The notes under the pieces are model-generated. The model was not told where the DNA came from. It searched no databases and worked only from the letters and a program-made list of their open reading frames with translations. From F23-B02 sp045599385 (GTDB lineage Bacteria; Bacillota; Clostridia; Oscillospirales; Oscillospiraceae), in the NCBI GenBank assembly GCA_045599385.1, contig JAZRVW010000005.1:1-51464 (forward strand): 51,464 nucleotides of DNA. Direction: 5' to 3'. Shown in pieces: positions 15,698 through 22,717 of this stretch (positions are counted from its first letter, which is position 1; the number at the start of each line of letters is the position of its first letter). The translations under genes and the position numbers were made by a program.

Positions 15698-15736
15698 AAA
15701 AGAAACAGTCATCCGAAAGGATGACTGTTTCTTTTT
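15698..15736. terminator. Bidirectional terminator between the phosphatidyltransferase and YdeI-like genes
   Basis: A perfect 16-bp stem (15698-15713/15719-15734) has T tracts on both sides. Confidence 0.9.
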
Positions 15737-15768
15737 CAGCGGAGACTTCTTTATTCCTTTAACACGCG

Positions 15769-16338
15769 TTATCTGTAATACTTTTCGATTCCGCCGTAGC
15801 CCGTGATGAGCTTGTTTTCCCGTGTTTTTGCGATGAAGCTTTTCAGCCTTTTCTCAAATTCCGCGGGGCGTTTTCTCGCCGCGTCAATATACGCGACGCG
15901 GATTCTTTTATAGGGCTCGGAGAAGCCGTTATAGTTTTCCCATGCAGCACCGTCTTTTCTGATTTCATCAAGTATATCCTCGGGAAACTCGTAGGGCGCA
16001 GTGATTATCGGCAGAACCTTTTCTCTGATTTTCGGGTGAATCATGCCCTGACCTTCAAGCCATATAAGGCGCTCGATATTCGGTCTTGAATATCCGCTTC
16101 CCTCTCGTCTTGGGCAAAAGCGGCGCAGGCCGTGATTTTCGTCGAGGGTACCCGCGGTGCTGTCAATCCAGCCGAAGCACAGCGCCTCCTCCACCGCGTC
16201 GTTATAGGAAAGACTCTCCTCCCCCGACGCTTTTACGGGAAATACAAACCATATTTCTTTTTCCGTTTCAAAGTTTTCGGCGAGCCATGCTCTCCATTGT
16301 CCTCTGTCGCTTGTATAAAAGATTTTTGTGTGTTCCAT
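15769..16338 (-). CDS. YdeI/OmdA family protein (bacteriocin-protection type)
   Basis: This 189-residue protein is of the YdeI/OmpD-associated family. The N-terminal region has WLAENFETEKEIWFVFPVK and SYNDAVEEALCFGWIDS (about 42-58), which is the family hallmark. The C-terminal part (AARKRPAEFEKRLKSFIAKT and an aromatic GGIEKYYR end) matches its second conserved block. The family is described as giving protection against bacteriocins or cationic peptides in some species, but its biochemistry is unclear. The start is ATG 16338, after a GGGGAGA site. Immediately upstream on the same strand, 104 bases away, is a double-glycine peptide gene with its own terminator. Confidence 0.85.
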   Translation of the reverse strand: MEHTKIFYTSDRGQWRAWLAENFETEKEIWFVFPVKASGEESLSYNDAVEEALCFGWIDSTAGTLDENHGLRRFCPRREGSGYSRPNIERLIWLEGQGMIHPKIREKVLPIITAPYEFPEDILDEIRKDGAAWENYNGFSEPYKRIRVAYIDAARKRPAEFEKRLKSFIAKTRENKLITGYGGIEKYYR

Positions 16339-16400
16339 AGTCTGTCTCCCCTTGGTTCTATGCTCCGAGTATATCACACATGCCCGTTCCGCACAAACAA

Positions 16401-16430
16401 AAACGCACCTGACATTGTCAGGTGCGTTTT
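16401..16430 (-). terminator. Terminator of the double-glycine peptide gene
   Basis: A 13-bp stem aaacgcacctgac/gtcaggtgcgttt (16401-16413/16417-16429) lies 13 bases past the stop of the minus-strand peptide gene and is followed on that strand by TTTTTGTTT. Confidence 0.9.
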
Positions 16431-16441
16431 GCCGGTTTTCA

Positions 16442-16603
16442 TCAGGGTCTCATTCTCTCAAGGTCGCCGGTTTCGATATCGGTGTCAAAATCAGAGGGCT
16501 TGGGCATTGTGATGAAGATGTTGTGCTCCTCGGGAGGAGTGAAGCCGCCTGTGATGCCTTCAAGCTTTTCCTCGCTGAGTTCGTTCATTTTAAGTTCGTC
16601 CAT
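16442..16603 (-). CDS. Double-glycine leader peptide (putative bacteriocin/RiPP-type precursor), 53 residues
   Basis: Residues 1-20 read MDELKMNELSEEKLEGITGG, a textbook double-glycine leader (L-S-x3-L-x2-I-x-G-G) as removed by C39-peptidase ABC exporters from class II bacteriocins and related peptides. The predicted mature 33 residues begin FTPPEEHNIF. They are acidic, lack cysteine, and contain TGDLERMRP at the end, unlike ordinary cationic bacteriocins. Support as a gene: a perfect AGGAGG seven bases before ATG 16603, a terminator 13 bases after the stop, and an 18-nt upstream motif also found before the tiny gene at 21998. No C39 transporter or modifying enzyme is in this window, so the function is inferred from the leader alone. 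Confidence 0.7.
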   Translation of the reverse strand: MDELKMNELSEEKLEGITGGFTPPEEHNIFITMPKPSDFDTDIETGDLERMRP

Positions 16604-16627
16604 GATTATTTCCTCCTGTTTAATTTT

Positions 16628-16645
16628 CTTACATCTCTATATACG
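16628..16645 (-). promoter_or_regulatory. Shared upstream motif of the tiny genes, copy A
   Basis: On the minus strand it reads cgtatata-gaga-tgtaag, 24 bases before the start codon of the double-glycine peptide. Copy B at 22088-22105 reads cgtatata-taag-tgtaag. TATATA may act as a -10 element, but no good -35 box is seen. Confidence 0.4.
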
Positions 16646-16701
16646 AAGGCACGGCAGCAAAAGCTAAAACTTTTTCAAATCAATTTTGCCGCACGGCGCT
16701 G

Positions 16702-16730
16702 TTGAAATATTCTGCCGAGCCCGTTATAAT
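16702..16730 (+). promoter_or_regulatory. SigmaA promoter of the C69 peptidase gene
   Basis: TTGAAA (16702-16707) and TATAAT (16725-16730) are spaced 17 bp. Confidence 0.8.
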
Positions 16731-16759
16731 GAAGCCATCAGATTAAGGGAGTGAGCCAC

Positions 16760-17968
16760 ATGTGCGATACACTTGGCAAAGTAACGGCTAGCAAAGCATT
16801 ATTCGGAAAAAACAGCGACCGCAGCCCCAACGAGCCGCAGGTGCTCGAGTATATTCCCGCGGCAAAGCACAGCGAAAAGGAGCTGAAGGCAACCTACATA
16901 AGCGTGCCGCAGGTTGAGGAAACCCACGGCGTTCTGCTGTCCCGTCCCACTTGGCTGTGGGGTGCGGAAATCGGCGTGAACGACTGCGGCGTGTGCATAG
17001 GCAACGAGGCGGTTTTCACCCTCGGAAAGTACGGCAAGACGGGACTCACGGGAATGGATATGCTCCGCATGGCGTTGGAACGCTCGGAGTCCGCAGAGGT
17101 CGCCCTTGAAACACTCATTTCTCTGCTTGAGCAGTTCGGTCAGGGCGGCAACTGCGGCTATGACCACGAATTCTTCTACGACAACTCTTTTCTCGTCATG
17201 GACAGAGGCGGACTTTTCGTGCTTGAAACCTGCGGAAAGCAGTGGGTTTACAAGAAGTATGACAAAGCCAGCATCAGCAACCGCCTTTCCATCGGAAGCG
17301 ACGGCGACAAATACAGCGGTGCCGCCTGCGACTTCCGCCTTCGCCACACCGAGCAGGTCTTCACCATGGGCTCGGGCTCTGCCTCCAGAAGAAAGCAGAC
17401 ACAGAGCTGCATTGCAAAGGTTGAAAGCATCGGCGATATAATGTCCGCGCTCCGCGTGCATGAGCAGGGCGTGAAAAATCCCTTTGCCAAGGGCAGCGTG
17501 GGCAGCGCCTGCATGCACTTCGGCGGCATGGTTGGCGACCACACCACACAGAGCATGGCAGTTGAGCTTAAGCCCGACAAAACAGTTGTGTGGGCAACGG
17601 GCTCCTCAACGCCCTGCGTGTCCCTTTTTAAGCCCTACGAGTTCGGCGACAAGCCTTGCTCTCCCGTTTTTTCCGCCGATGACACAGAGGCGAAAAAATA
17701 CTGGTACGGGCAGGAAATGTTCCGCCGTCAGCTCATCGGCAAATGCGTTCCCGCGGAATTTTTTGCCGAGCGTGACGCGCTTGAGCAGAGCTGGCTTAAT
17801 CAGGCGGAAACCGCAGTAATCTCCGAGCTGAGCGAAAAGTGCGCCGCCGAGGAAAAGGCGTTTTACGACAAGTGGAGCGCATATTCCTTTGAGCCCGCCA
17901 AAGCCTCCGCAGGCTTCACAAATCGCTGGGCGCAGAAAACCGAAGTTCTAATAAAAGAATCCGTTTAA
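16760..17968 (+). CDS. Secernin-like C69 family dipeptidase
   Basis: This 402-residue N-terminal-nucleophile hydrolase is of peptidase family C69. After Met removal Cys2 (MCDT) would be the catalytic nucleophile. The region FGKNSDRSPNEPQ at about 15-27 and the run LLSRPTWLWGAEIGVNDCGVCIGNEAV at about 56-82 closely follow the secernin pattern. The late HTTQSMAVEL is also conserved. Dipeptides are the usual substrates of bacterial members. ATG 16760 is chosen over GTG 16751 because it places Cys at position 2 and leaves the purine-rich AAGGGAG as the ribosome binding site. It has its own promoter and terminator and is divergent from the double-glycine peptide gene. Confidence 0.88.
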   Translation: MCDTLGKVTASKALFGKNSDRSPNEPQVLEYIPAAKHSEKELKATYISVPQVEETHGVLLSRPTWLWGAEIGVNDCGVCIGNEAVFTLGKYGKTGLTGMDMLRMALERSESAEVALETLISLLEQFGQGGNCGYDHEFFYDNSFLVMDRGGLFVLETCGKQWVYKKYDKASISNRLSIGSDGDKYSGAACDFRLRHTEQVFTMGSGSASRRKQTQSCIAKVESIGDIMSALRVHEQGVKNPFAKGSVGSACMHFGGMVGDHTTQSMAVELKPDKTVVWATGSSTPCVSLFKPYEFGDKPCSPVFSADDTEAKKYWYGQEMFRRQLIGKCVPAEFFAERDALEQSWLNQAETAVISELSEKCAAEEKAFYDKWSAYSFEPAKASAGFTNRWAQKTEVLIKESV

Positions 17969-18003
17969 AATCAATACCATAGGCAAATACAGTTTTGCGA
18001 CAA

Positions 18004-18031
18004 AAAAAGACGGCCATAGGCCGTCTTTTTT
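18004..18031. terminator. Bidirectional terminator
   Basis: A 12-bp stem (18004-18015/18019-18030) with ATA loop serves the C69 gene and the converging membrane-protein gene. Confidence 0.9.
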
Positions 18032-18036
18032 ATTCG

Positions 18037-18879
18037 TTAATCAATCGGTGATACCATGAGATTTGCGCCGTCAACAACGATGTTGTAGCTTACCGTATCG
18101 CCGTTTTCGTTTTCAAAATCAATAATGACCGCTCCGTTGTGTTCGGAGGTTATCTTCACGTAATTTCCGTCTGTAATCTGAACGTCGATAATGTTTTCGT
18201 CGCTTACGGTGCAGCTCCAAGTTCCTTCCTCAAGGTACATATCATAAGTGCTGCCGCCGCTGTTATTCTTTACCGTCCAGCCGATAGCGCCTGCCAGCGC
18301 CAGAGCCGCGATTGCAAGGGCTACCGCACGATGCTTTTTCTCGTCAAGCAGGACGAAAACGAAGAGGAATATCAGTCCTATGCAGAAAATGCAGCTCAGC
18401 AGATGATGGGGGAACATGGCAACGGCGTTTCCGAAATAACTTACGGCAACAATGGCAAGGTAACAGGTTGCAACGGAAAGCACCGCAACGCTGAGCCAGT
18501 TTTTCTTCTTCAGCAGGAACGCAATTGCCGCACCCGGAAGCGTCAGCACCGTGAGCTTGAACCAGTAGCCGTAATAGCCGAAGAGTCCCCAGCCCATAGC
18601 CGTAAAGGGAACCTCAATGAGATAAATAAGCGGCTGGCTTATGAGGAAAAACACGAAGCACTTGAGCGATGCCTCCCACCACTTTTCGCAGTTTACGACA
18701 ATAAAAACGGCAAACAGAAACCAGACATCAAGATTGATGGCAGGGTCCTGAAAAGAGGTGTCATCAAGCGCGGGAATAACATTTAGAATTGCGGTAACGA
18801 CGGCGGTAATTACAGCGAAAACAATTACTCTCGGCCAAGTCATTTTATACTCGCCGAAATATTTTTTGATTTTTGTCAT
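18037..18879 (-). CDS. Polytopic membrane protein with a C-terminal extracytoplasmic domain
   Basis: This 280-residue protein is of unrecognised family. About six to seven hydrophobic helices occupy residues 15-205. A roughly 70-residue beta-rich tail follows (STYDMYLEEGTWSCTVSDENIIDVQITDG, ending VDGANLMVSPID), which looks like a small lipocalin-like or META-like outward-facing domain. The loop with IYLIEVPFTAMGWGLFGYYGYWFK between helices is aromatic-rich. It has a strong promoter (18912-18940) divergent from that of the CDF transporter. Confidence 0.6.
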   Translation of the reverse strand: MTKIKKYFGEYKMTWPRVIVFAVITAVVTAILNVIPALDDTSFQDPAINLDVWFLFAVFIVVNCEKWWEASLKCFVFFLISQPLIYLIEVPFTAMGWGLFGYYGYWFKLTVLTLPGAAIAFLLKKKNWLSVAVLSVATCYLAIVAVSYFGNAVAMFPHHLLSCIFCIGLIFLFVFVLLDEKKHRAVALAIAALALAGAIGWTVKNNSGGSTYDMYLEEGTWSCTVSDENIIDVQITDGNYVKITSEHNGAVIIDFENENGDTVSYNIVVDGANLMVSPID

Positions 18880-18911
18880 AACGGTACTCCCCAGTATGTT
18901 TTGCTTATAGA

Positions 18912-18969
18912 ATTATAGCATCTGCGATGTGGTTTTTCAACTTGTATTTATGATTTCAGATGATATAAT
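18912..18969. promoter_or_regulatory. Divergent sigmaA promoters
   Basis: Minus strand: TTGAAA (18935-18940) and TATAAT (18912-18917), spacer 17, for the membrane-protein gene. Plus strand: TTGTAT (18942-18947) and TATAAT (18964-18969), spacer 16, for the CDF transporter. The two -35 boxes are one base apart, so the promoters should compete or be co-controlled. Confidence 0.7.
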
Positions 18970-19006
18970 AGTTGCAGCAAAAACACATGACAGGCAAGGT
19001 GAAGAT

Positions 19007-20143
19007 ATGAAATTTATCTGCAAAATTTTACGTCAGGACCCCGACAGCCGCGAGGGTATTATCGCAGGTACCTCGGGGCTCGGAATACTGGTTAATCTGC
19101 TTATCGCCGCGGTCAAGGTCATTCTCGGTCTGCTGGCAAACTCCATCGCCATCATATCTGAGGGTATCAACAACGCATCAGATGCCCTGACAAGCGTACT
19201 GACCCTTGTTGGCACAAAGCTTGCGGGCAAAAAACCCGACGCAAAGCACCCCTTCGGCTATGGCAGAATCGAATACCTCACAAGTCTTATTATTGCAATC
19301 CTCATTCTCGTTACGGGCTTTGAGGTTCTCACAGGCGCCATTGACCTCATCTTCAATCCCGAGGAAATGGACATCTCCATCGTCGCCATTGCAGCTGTTG
19401 CAATTTCCGCCGTCATAAAATTCTTCCTCGGAATTTTCACCATAAAGCAGGGCAAAAGGGCAGACTCCCTCGCCCTCACCGCCGTAGGTCTTGACTGCCG
19501 CAACGACTCCTTTGTTTCCGTTATCACCATTCTCTCCGCAGTCATCTTCCTCGTCTTCGACTTCTCCATTGACGCCTATGTAGGTATCTTCACCTCAATC
19601 CTCATTATCAAGGCAGGCCTTGAGGTTCTGAAGGACACCGTATCCGAGCTTCTCGGACGTCCCGGTGAGGAGGAGCTTGCAAAGAAGCTCTACAGAGAAA
19701 TCCGCAACACCGAGGGTGTTCTGGGTGCCGCCGATATGATGCTTCACAACTACGGTCCCGACGCGTATTCGGGCTCCGTCAACATTGAAATCGACCATGA
19801 AAAAACCGTAGGCGAGGTCTACGAGATACTGCACGCGCTGCAGCTTCGCATCATGCACGAATACGATGTCACAATGGTGTTCGGCATCTACGCCGTGGAT
19901 AACGACCACGAGGAAGTCAAGCTTATCCGCAAGACCATTGCGGATTTCGTTGTGGGCCATGAGCATGTCAAGAGCTTCCATGCCGTTTATCTTGATCCCA
20001 ATTCCCCGAAAATATACTGCGACCTCATCGTTGATTACGAGCTTAAGGACTGGGACGCCCTCCGCGAAGAGTTCATTGCCTATATGGCTGAGCATTATCC
20101 CGAAAACGAGATTGTTCTCACCGTAGAAACGGAATTTGTATGA
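19007..20143 (+). CDS. Cation diffusion facilitator (CDF) metal efflux transporter
   Basis: This 378-residue protein exports divalent metal in exchange for protons. Six membrane helices are followed by a cytoplasmic domain from about residue 212. Helix 2 carries the site SEGINNASDALTS and helix 5 carries GLDCRNDSF, a D-x3-D pattern more like Mn2+/Fe2+-type CDFs than the H-x3-D of zinc exporters (inference). The loop KHPFGYGRIEYL is the family signature. The C-terminus is longer than in minimal members and has two ferredoxin-like repeats (MLHNYGPDAYSGSVNIEID and FHAVYLDPNSPKIYCDL). The start is ATG 19007 with AAGGTGA upstream. It overlaps the cupin gene by 4 bases. Confidence 0.9.
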   Translation: MKFICKILRQDPDSREGIIAGTSGLGILVNLLIAAVKVILGLLANSIAIISEGINNASDALTSVLTLVGTKLAGKKPDAKHPFGYGRIEYLTSLIIAILILVTGFEVLTGAIDLIFNPEEMDISIVAIAAVAISAVIKFFLGIFTIKQGKRADSLALTAVGLDCRNDSFVSVITILSAVIFLVFDFSIDAYVGIFTSILIIKAGLEVLKDTVSELLGRPGEEELAKKLYREIRNTEGVLGAADMMLHNYGPDAYSGSVNIEIDHEKTVGEVYEILHALQLRIMHEYDVTMVFGIYAVDNDHEEVKLIRKTIADFVVGHEHVKSFHAVYLDPNSPKIYCDLIVDYELKDWDALREEFIAYMAEHYPENEIVLTVETEFV

Positions 20144-20592
20144 TGACTCCCGAAGAATTAAAAGAACATTTCGGCCTTGCTCCCCACGCGGAAAACGGGG
20201 CATTTTCAGAACGGCATTACGGGCATTTTTCCTCGGACAGAGCCGCCTCAGGCAGCATTTTCTACTATGTTGGTCCCGATGAAATTACGGAGTTTCACAG
20301 AATTGACTGCGACGAATACTGGTGCTATTCCGAGGGCTTTCCTCTCGATGTGTGGCTAATTTCGGAAGACGGCAGGCTTTCCCTTAAGAAGCTGGGCACG
20401 GACGAAGGCTGTGAGCCATTCGTTTACGTTCCGAAGGGCACGCTCTTTGCCTCGCGCCACAGCGGAAAAGCAGACTGCGGAACCTTCCTCGTGTGCATCA
20501 CCGTTCCCCGCTTTGACCCGGCGGGATTTGAACTGATTTCAAAAGAGGAAATGCTTGAAAAGTTCCCCGGGACCGCCGAATTTTACAACTAA
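20140..20592 (+). CDS. Cupin DUF985 (cupin_5) family protein
   Basis: This 150-residue protein has the DUF985 layout: MTPEELKEHFGLAPHAENGAFSE at the N-terminus, then SIFYYVGPDEITEFHRIDCDEYWCYSEG at about 39-66, with cupin metal-binding positions around FHRIDCDE-W. PFVYVPKGTLFAS and a final TVPRFDPAGFEL follow. Related proteins bind sugars or metals, but the function is not established. Translational coupling to the CDF gene (ATGA overlap) suggests a related physiological role. Confidence 0.82.
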   Translation: MMTPEELKEHFGLAPHAENGAFSERHYGHFSSDRAASGSIFYYVGPDEITEFHRIDCDEYWCYSEGFPLDVWLISEDGRLSLKKLGTDEGCEPFVYVPKGTLFASRHSGKADCGTFLVCITVPRFDPAGFELISKEEMLEKFPGTAEFYN

Positions 20593-20598
20593 ATCTCA

Positions 20599-20633
20599 AG
20601 GCTGCGGATTGCATTGTATTCCGCAGCCTTTTT
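20599..20633 (+). terminator. Terminator of the CDF-cupin operon
   Basis: A 10-bp stem aaggctgcgg/ccgcagcctt (20599-20608/20621-20630) is followed by a T run. Confidence 0.8.
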
Positions 20634-20737
20634 GTCTGAATGCTCCGCAATATCTACTGAAGGTAGGTACACATTCACGTTTTTGTGTGCTATGCTTTTA
20701 TCAGAAAAAGCTTTTCCGTGGGTAAGGAGGATACAAA

Positions 20738-21328
20738 ATGAATCAGTATGTAACCGGAAATATGATAAAGGCCTGCCGCGAGGCAAAAAAGCTGACGCAG
20801 GCAGAGCTTGCGCACACTCTGGGTGTCAGCGACAAGGCAGTATCAAAGTGGGAAACGGGCAGAAGCTATCCCGACATAACCCTTATTGAGCCCCTTGCCA
20901 AAGCGCTCGGCGTTTCGGTAATGGAGCTGCTGTCGGGAGAGAGCGTAACAAACCGCAATCTGTCCTTCAACATGAAGAAAACAAGAGTCTACGTCTGTCC
21001 CGTATGCGGCAATGTGATTTTCGCTGCGGGTGAGGCTGTAATAAGCTGCTGCGGAATAGCTCTTCCGCCCCTTGATGCCGAAACCCCCGGGGAGCACTGC
21101 CCCTATCCGCTGAAGGTCGAAAAGGTTGAAGACGAATACTATGTCAGCATAAATCACCCTATGGAAAAAAGCCATTTCATCAGCTTCATGGCGGCGGTGA
21201 CGGGCAGCCGTATCGAGCTTAAAAAGCTCTATCCCGAGGGTCCGGCAGAGGCGCGGTTTAAAATCCGCCAGACAGAATTCATCTATTACTACTGCAACAA
21301 ACACGGTCTGTACGTAAAAAAGATATAA
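20738..21328 (+). CDS. XRE-type HTH regulator fused to a superoxide-reductase-like metal domain
   Basis: This 196-residue protein has an XRE helix-turn-helix at residues 1-65 (REAKKLTQAELAHTLGVSDKAVSKWETG). A CPVCGNVI zinc-ribbon-like segment follows at about 87, then a domain aligned by eye with class II desulfoferrodoxin/superoxide reductase. NHPMEKSHFI supplies two histidines and the terminal YYCNKHGLYVK supplies the Cys and His ligands of the Fe(His)4Cys site. The region EHCPYPLKVEKV replaces the usual E-K-H-V-P, so the catalytic lysine may be missing. It may be an iron or oxidant sensor rather than an enzyme. GGAGG precedes ATG 20738 by about 8 bases. Confidence 0.85.
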   Translation: MNQYVTGNMIKACREAKKLTQAELAHTLGVSDKAVSKWETGRSYPDITLIEPLAKALGVSVMELLSGESVTNRNLSFNMKKTRVYVCPVCGNVIFAAGEAVISCCGIALPPLDAETPGEHCPYPLKVEKVEDEYYVSINHPMEKSHFISFMAAVTGSRIELKKLYPEGPAEARFKIRQTEFIYYYCNKHGLYVKKI

Positions 21329-21356
21329 AAAATCCCCGTCTTTGACGGGGATTTTT
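21329..21356. terminator. Bidirectional terminator
   Basis: A 12-bp stem aaaatccccgtc/gacggggatttt (21329-21340/21344-21355) serves the HTH gene and the converging nitroreductase gene. Confidence 0.9.
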
Positions 21357-21358
21357 TC

Positions 21359-21874
21359 TCACAGCTCCTCAACAAAATCGCTCATGTCGCGGTATTTGGA
21401 GTGCAGAGGCGCGGGCACGGCATTGTCTGCGGCATAGCCCACGGGAAGCAGGTCACGTACGCGGACGTTTTCGGGAAGTCCCAGAGCGGCCTTAACCTTT
21501 GCCTCGTTGAAATAGCCCACCCAGCAGGAGCCGAGTCCCTGCTCCCACGCCTCAAGCATCATGTGGGTGCAGACGATGGCGGCATCGGTATCGCCGAAGT
21601 CATGGCCTTCATAAATCATGCCCTTTGCGGAGCGGTCATTGTCGTAGCCCACAACGAAAATCACGGGAGCGCCGAAGGTGCAGGGGCTTACCTCCGCAAG
21701 AGCCTTGCGCTTTTCCTCGCTTTTTACGACGTAAATCTTCTGGGGCTGATTGTTGCAGGCAGTCGGTGCCACCTTTGCCGCCTCGAGAATACTGTCGAGC
21801 TTCTCCTGCTCAACGGGAGTATCCTTGTACGCACGCACGGCGTATCTTTCCTTTGCAAGCTCAATAAAACTCAT
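21359..21874 (-). CDS. Small nitroreductase-family FMN oxidoreductase
   Basis: This 171-residue protein of the nitroreductase fold binds FMN as a dimer and reduces nitro or quinone-like compounds with NAD(P)H. The N-terminal ERYAVRAY supplies the phosphate-binding arginines. APTACNNQPQKIYVV, the middle block DAAIVCTHMMLEAWEQGLGSCWVG and a C-terminal PVGY complete the family pattern. It is the short form of the family (usual length 160-220). The physiological substrate is unknown. It is monocistronic. Confidence 0.9.
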   Translation of the reverse strand: MSFIELAKERYAVRAYKDTPVEQEKLDSILEAAKVAPTACNNQPQKIYVVKSEEKRKALAEVSPCTFGAPVIFVVGYDNDRSAKGMIYEGHDFGDTDAAIVCTHMMLEAWEQGLGSCWVGYFNEAKVKAALGLPENVRVRDLLPVGYAADNAVPAPLHSKYRDMSDFVEEL

Positions 21875-21942
21875 GACTTTTCTCCTTTTCTTGAATTTTT
21901 CAAAGGGATTTTATCACACATATCCAAGCATTGCAAGAACAC

Positions 21943-21982
21943 AAAAATCACTCCGATGCCTGAATGCACCGGAGTGATTTTT
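21943..21982 (-). terminator. Terminator of the 18-residue peptide gene
   Basis: A 13-bp stem aaaaatcactccg/cggagtgattttt (21943-21955/21970-21982) lies 15 bases past the minus-strand stop. Confidence 0.85.
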
Positions 21983-21997
21983 ATGTAGTTTCTTCAA

Positions 21998-22054
21998 TTA
22001 GAAGGGCCAGTCAAAAACCATGTTGAAGAACAGCCATGCTGCAAACTTAATCAT
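21998..22054 (-). CDS. Tiny hydrophobic peptide, 18 residues
   Basis: The peptide is MIKFAAWLFFNMVFDWPF, very rich in F and W and long enough to lie in or across a membrane edge. It resembles no family I know. Support: a perfect AAGGAGG site seven bases upstream, a strong terminator just after, and an upstream motif (22088-22105) shared with the double-glycine peptide gene. The 391-base spacer 21875-22265 holds nothing else apart from the DUF3592 promoter. It could be a toxin-like or signalling peptide, or a marker of a small RNA. Confidence 0.5.
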   Translation of the reverse strand: MIKFAAWLFFNMVFDWPF

Positions 22055-22087
22055 GTTATTTCCTCCTTGTTGTATTTGTGTTTTTCG

Positions 22088-22105
22088 CTTACACTTATAT
22101 ATACG
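22088..22105 (-). promoter_or_regulatory. Shared upstream motif of the tiny genes, copy B
   Basis: On the minus strand it reads cgtatata-taag-tgtaag, 33 bases before the 18-residue peptide start. Fourteen of 18 positions match copy A at 16628-16645, including both outer blocks at the same spacing. Confidence 0.4.
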
Positions 22106-22206
22106 CATAAACACCTCCCGATATTACTGAAACAAGGAAATTTATTTTAAATTTTTGAATTATTCTACAGAATACCAAAATCTGTCCGCTTACGCCGTGG
22201 TATGCC

Positions 22207-22235
22207 TTGTCAACTGCCCCGATGCGTGATACAAT
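22207..22235 (+). promoter_or_regulatory. SigmaA promoter of the DUF3592-HD operon
   Basis: TTGTCA (22207-22212) and TACAAT (22230-22235) are spaced 17 bp. Confidence 0.7.
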
Positions 22236-22265
22236 TTCACCGCAAACGCGAAATGAGGTGCTTAT

Positions 22266-22709
22266 ATGAACAGCAAAAAGGGCCTGCAGGCCTATGTGGG
22301 ACTGAAAATGGCGGGAACGATTATCCTGGGACTTGTTTTCCTGGGCATAGGAATTTATCTGCTTCTTAACCCCACGGAATATGAGTTTAAGACCACCGCC
22401 ACCATAAGCAAAATTGAAGTCACCGGCGGCGAATGGGTGAGCTACGGCGACACCGAGCAATATGAGGACACCTACTCCGTCTACGTGAGCTATGAATTTG
22501 ACGGAAGGCTGATTGAAAACGCGGAGCTCGGCAGCTATGACAGCGGCATGAATGTGGGCGACAGTATTGAGATTCAGTTCAACTCCGACGATCTCATGCA
22601 CGTCGGCGAAACGGGCTTTGACTTCCTGCCCATAGTTTTCATAGTGCTCGGCGGCATTTCCGCGGCAATCGGCATAATCGAAATAATAAAGCTCACCAGA
22701 GTACGCTAA
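22266..22709 (+). CDS. DUF3592 membrane protein
   Basis: This 147-residue protein has an N-terminal transmembrane helix (about 15-35), an outward beta-rich segment of some 75 residues (TTATISKIEVTGGEW, YSVYVSYEFDGR, VGDSIEIQFNSDD) and a second helix at about 118-140. This two-helix layout around an OB-like beta domain is typical of DUF3592, whose function is unknown. GAGG lies 8 bases before ATG 22266. It probably forms an operon with the HD gene 8 bases downstream. Confidence 0.75.
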   Translation: MNSKKGLQAYVGLKMAGTIILGLVFLGIGIYLLLNPTEYEFKTTATISKIEVTGGEWVSYGDTEQYEDTYSVYVSYEFDGRLIENAELGSYDSGMNVGDSIEIQFNSDDLMHVGETGFDFLPIVFIVLGGISAAIGIIEIIKLTRVR

Positions 22710-22717
22710 AGATACTG

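Noticed and set aside
14989..15700. Genomic island bounded by tRNA-Pro
   Set aside because: No integrase and no repeat of the tRNA 3' end was found downstream, so only a weak possibility of transfer is kept.
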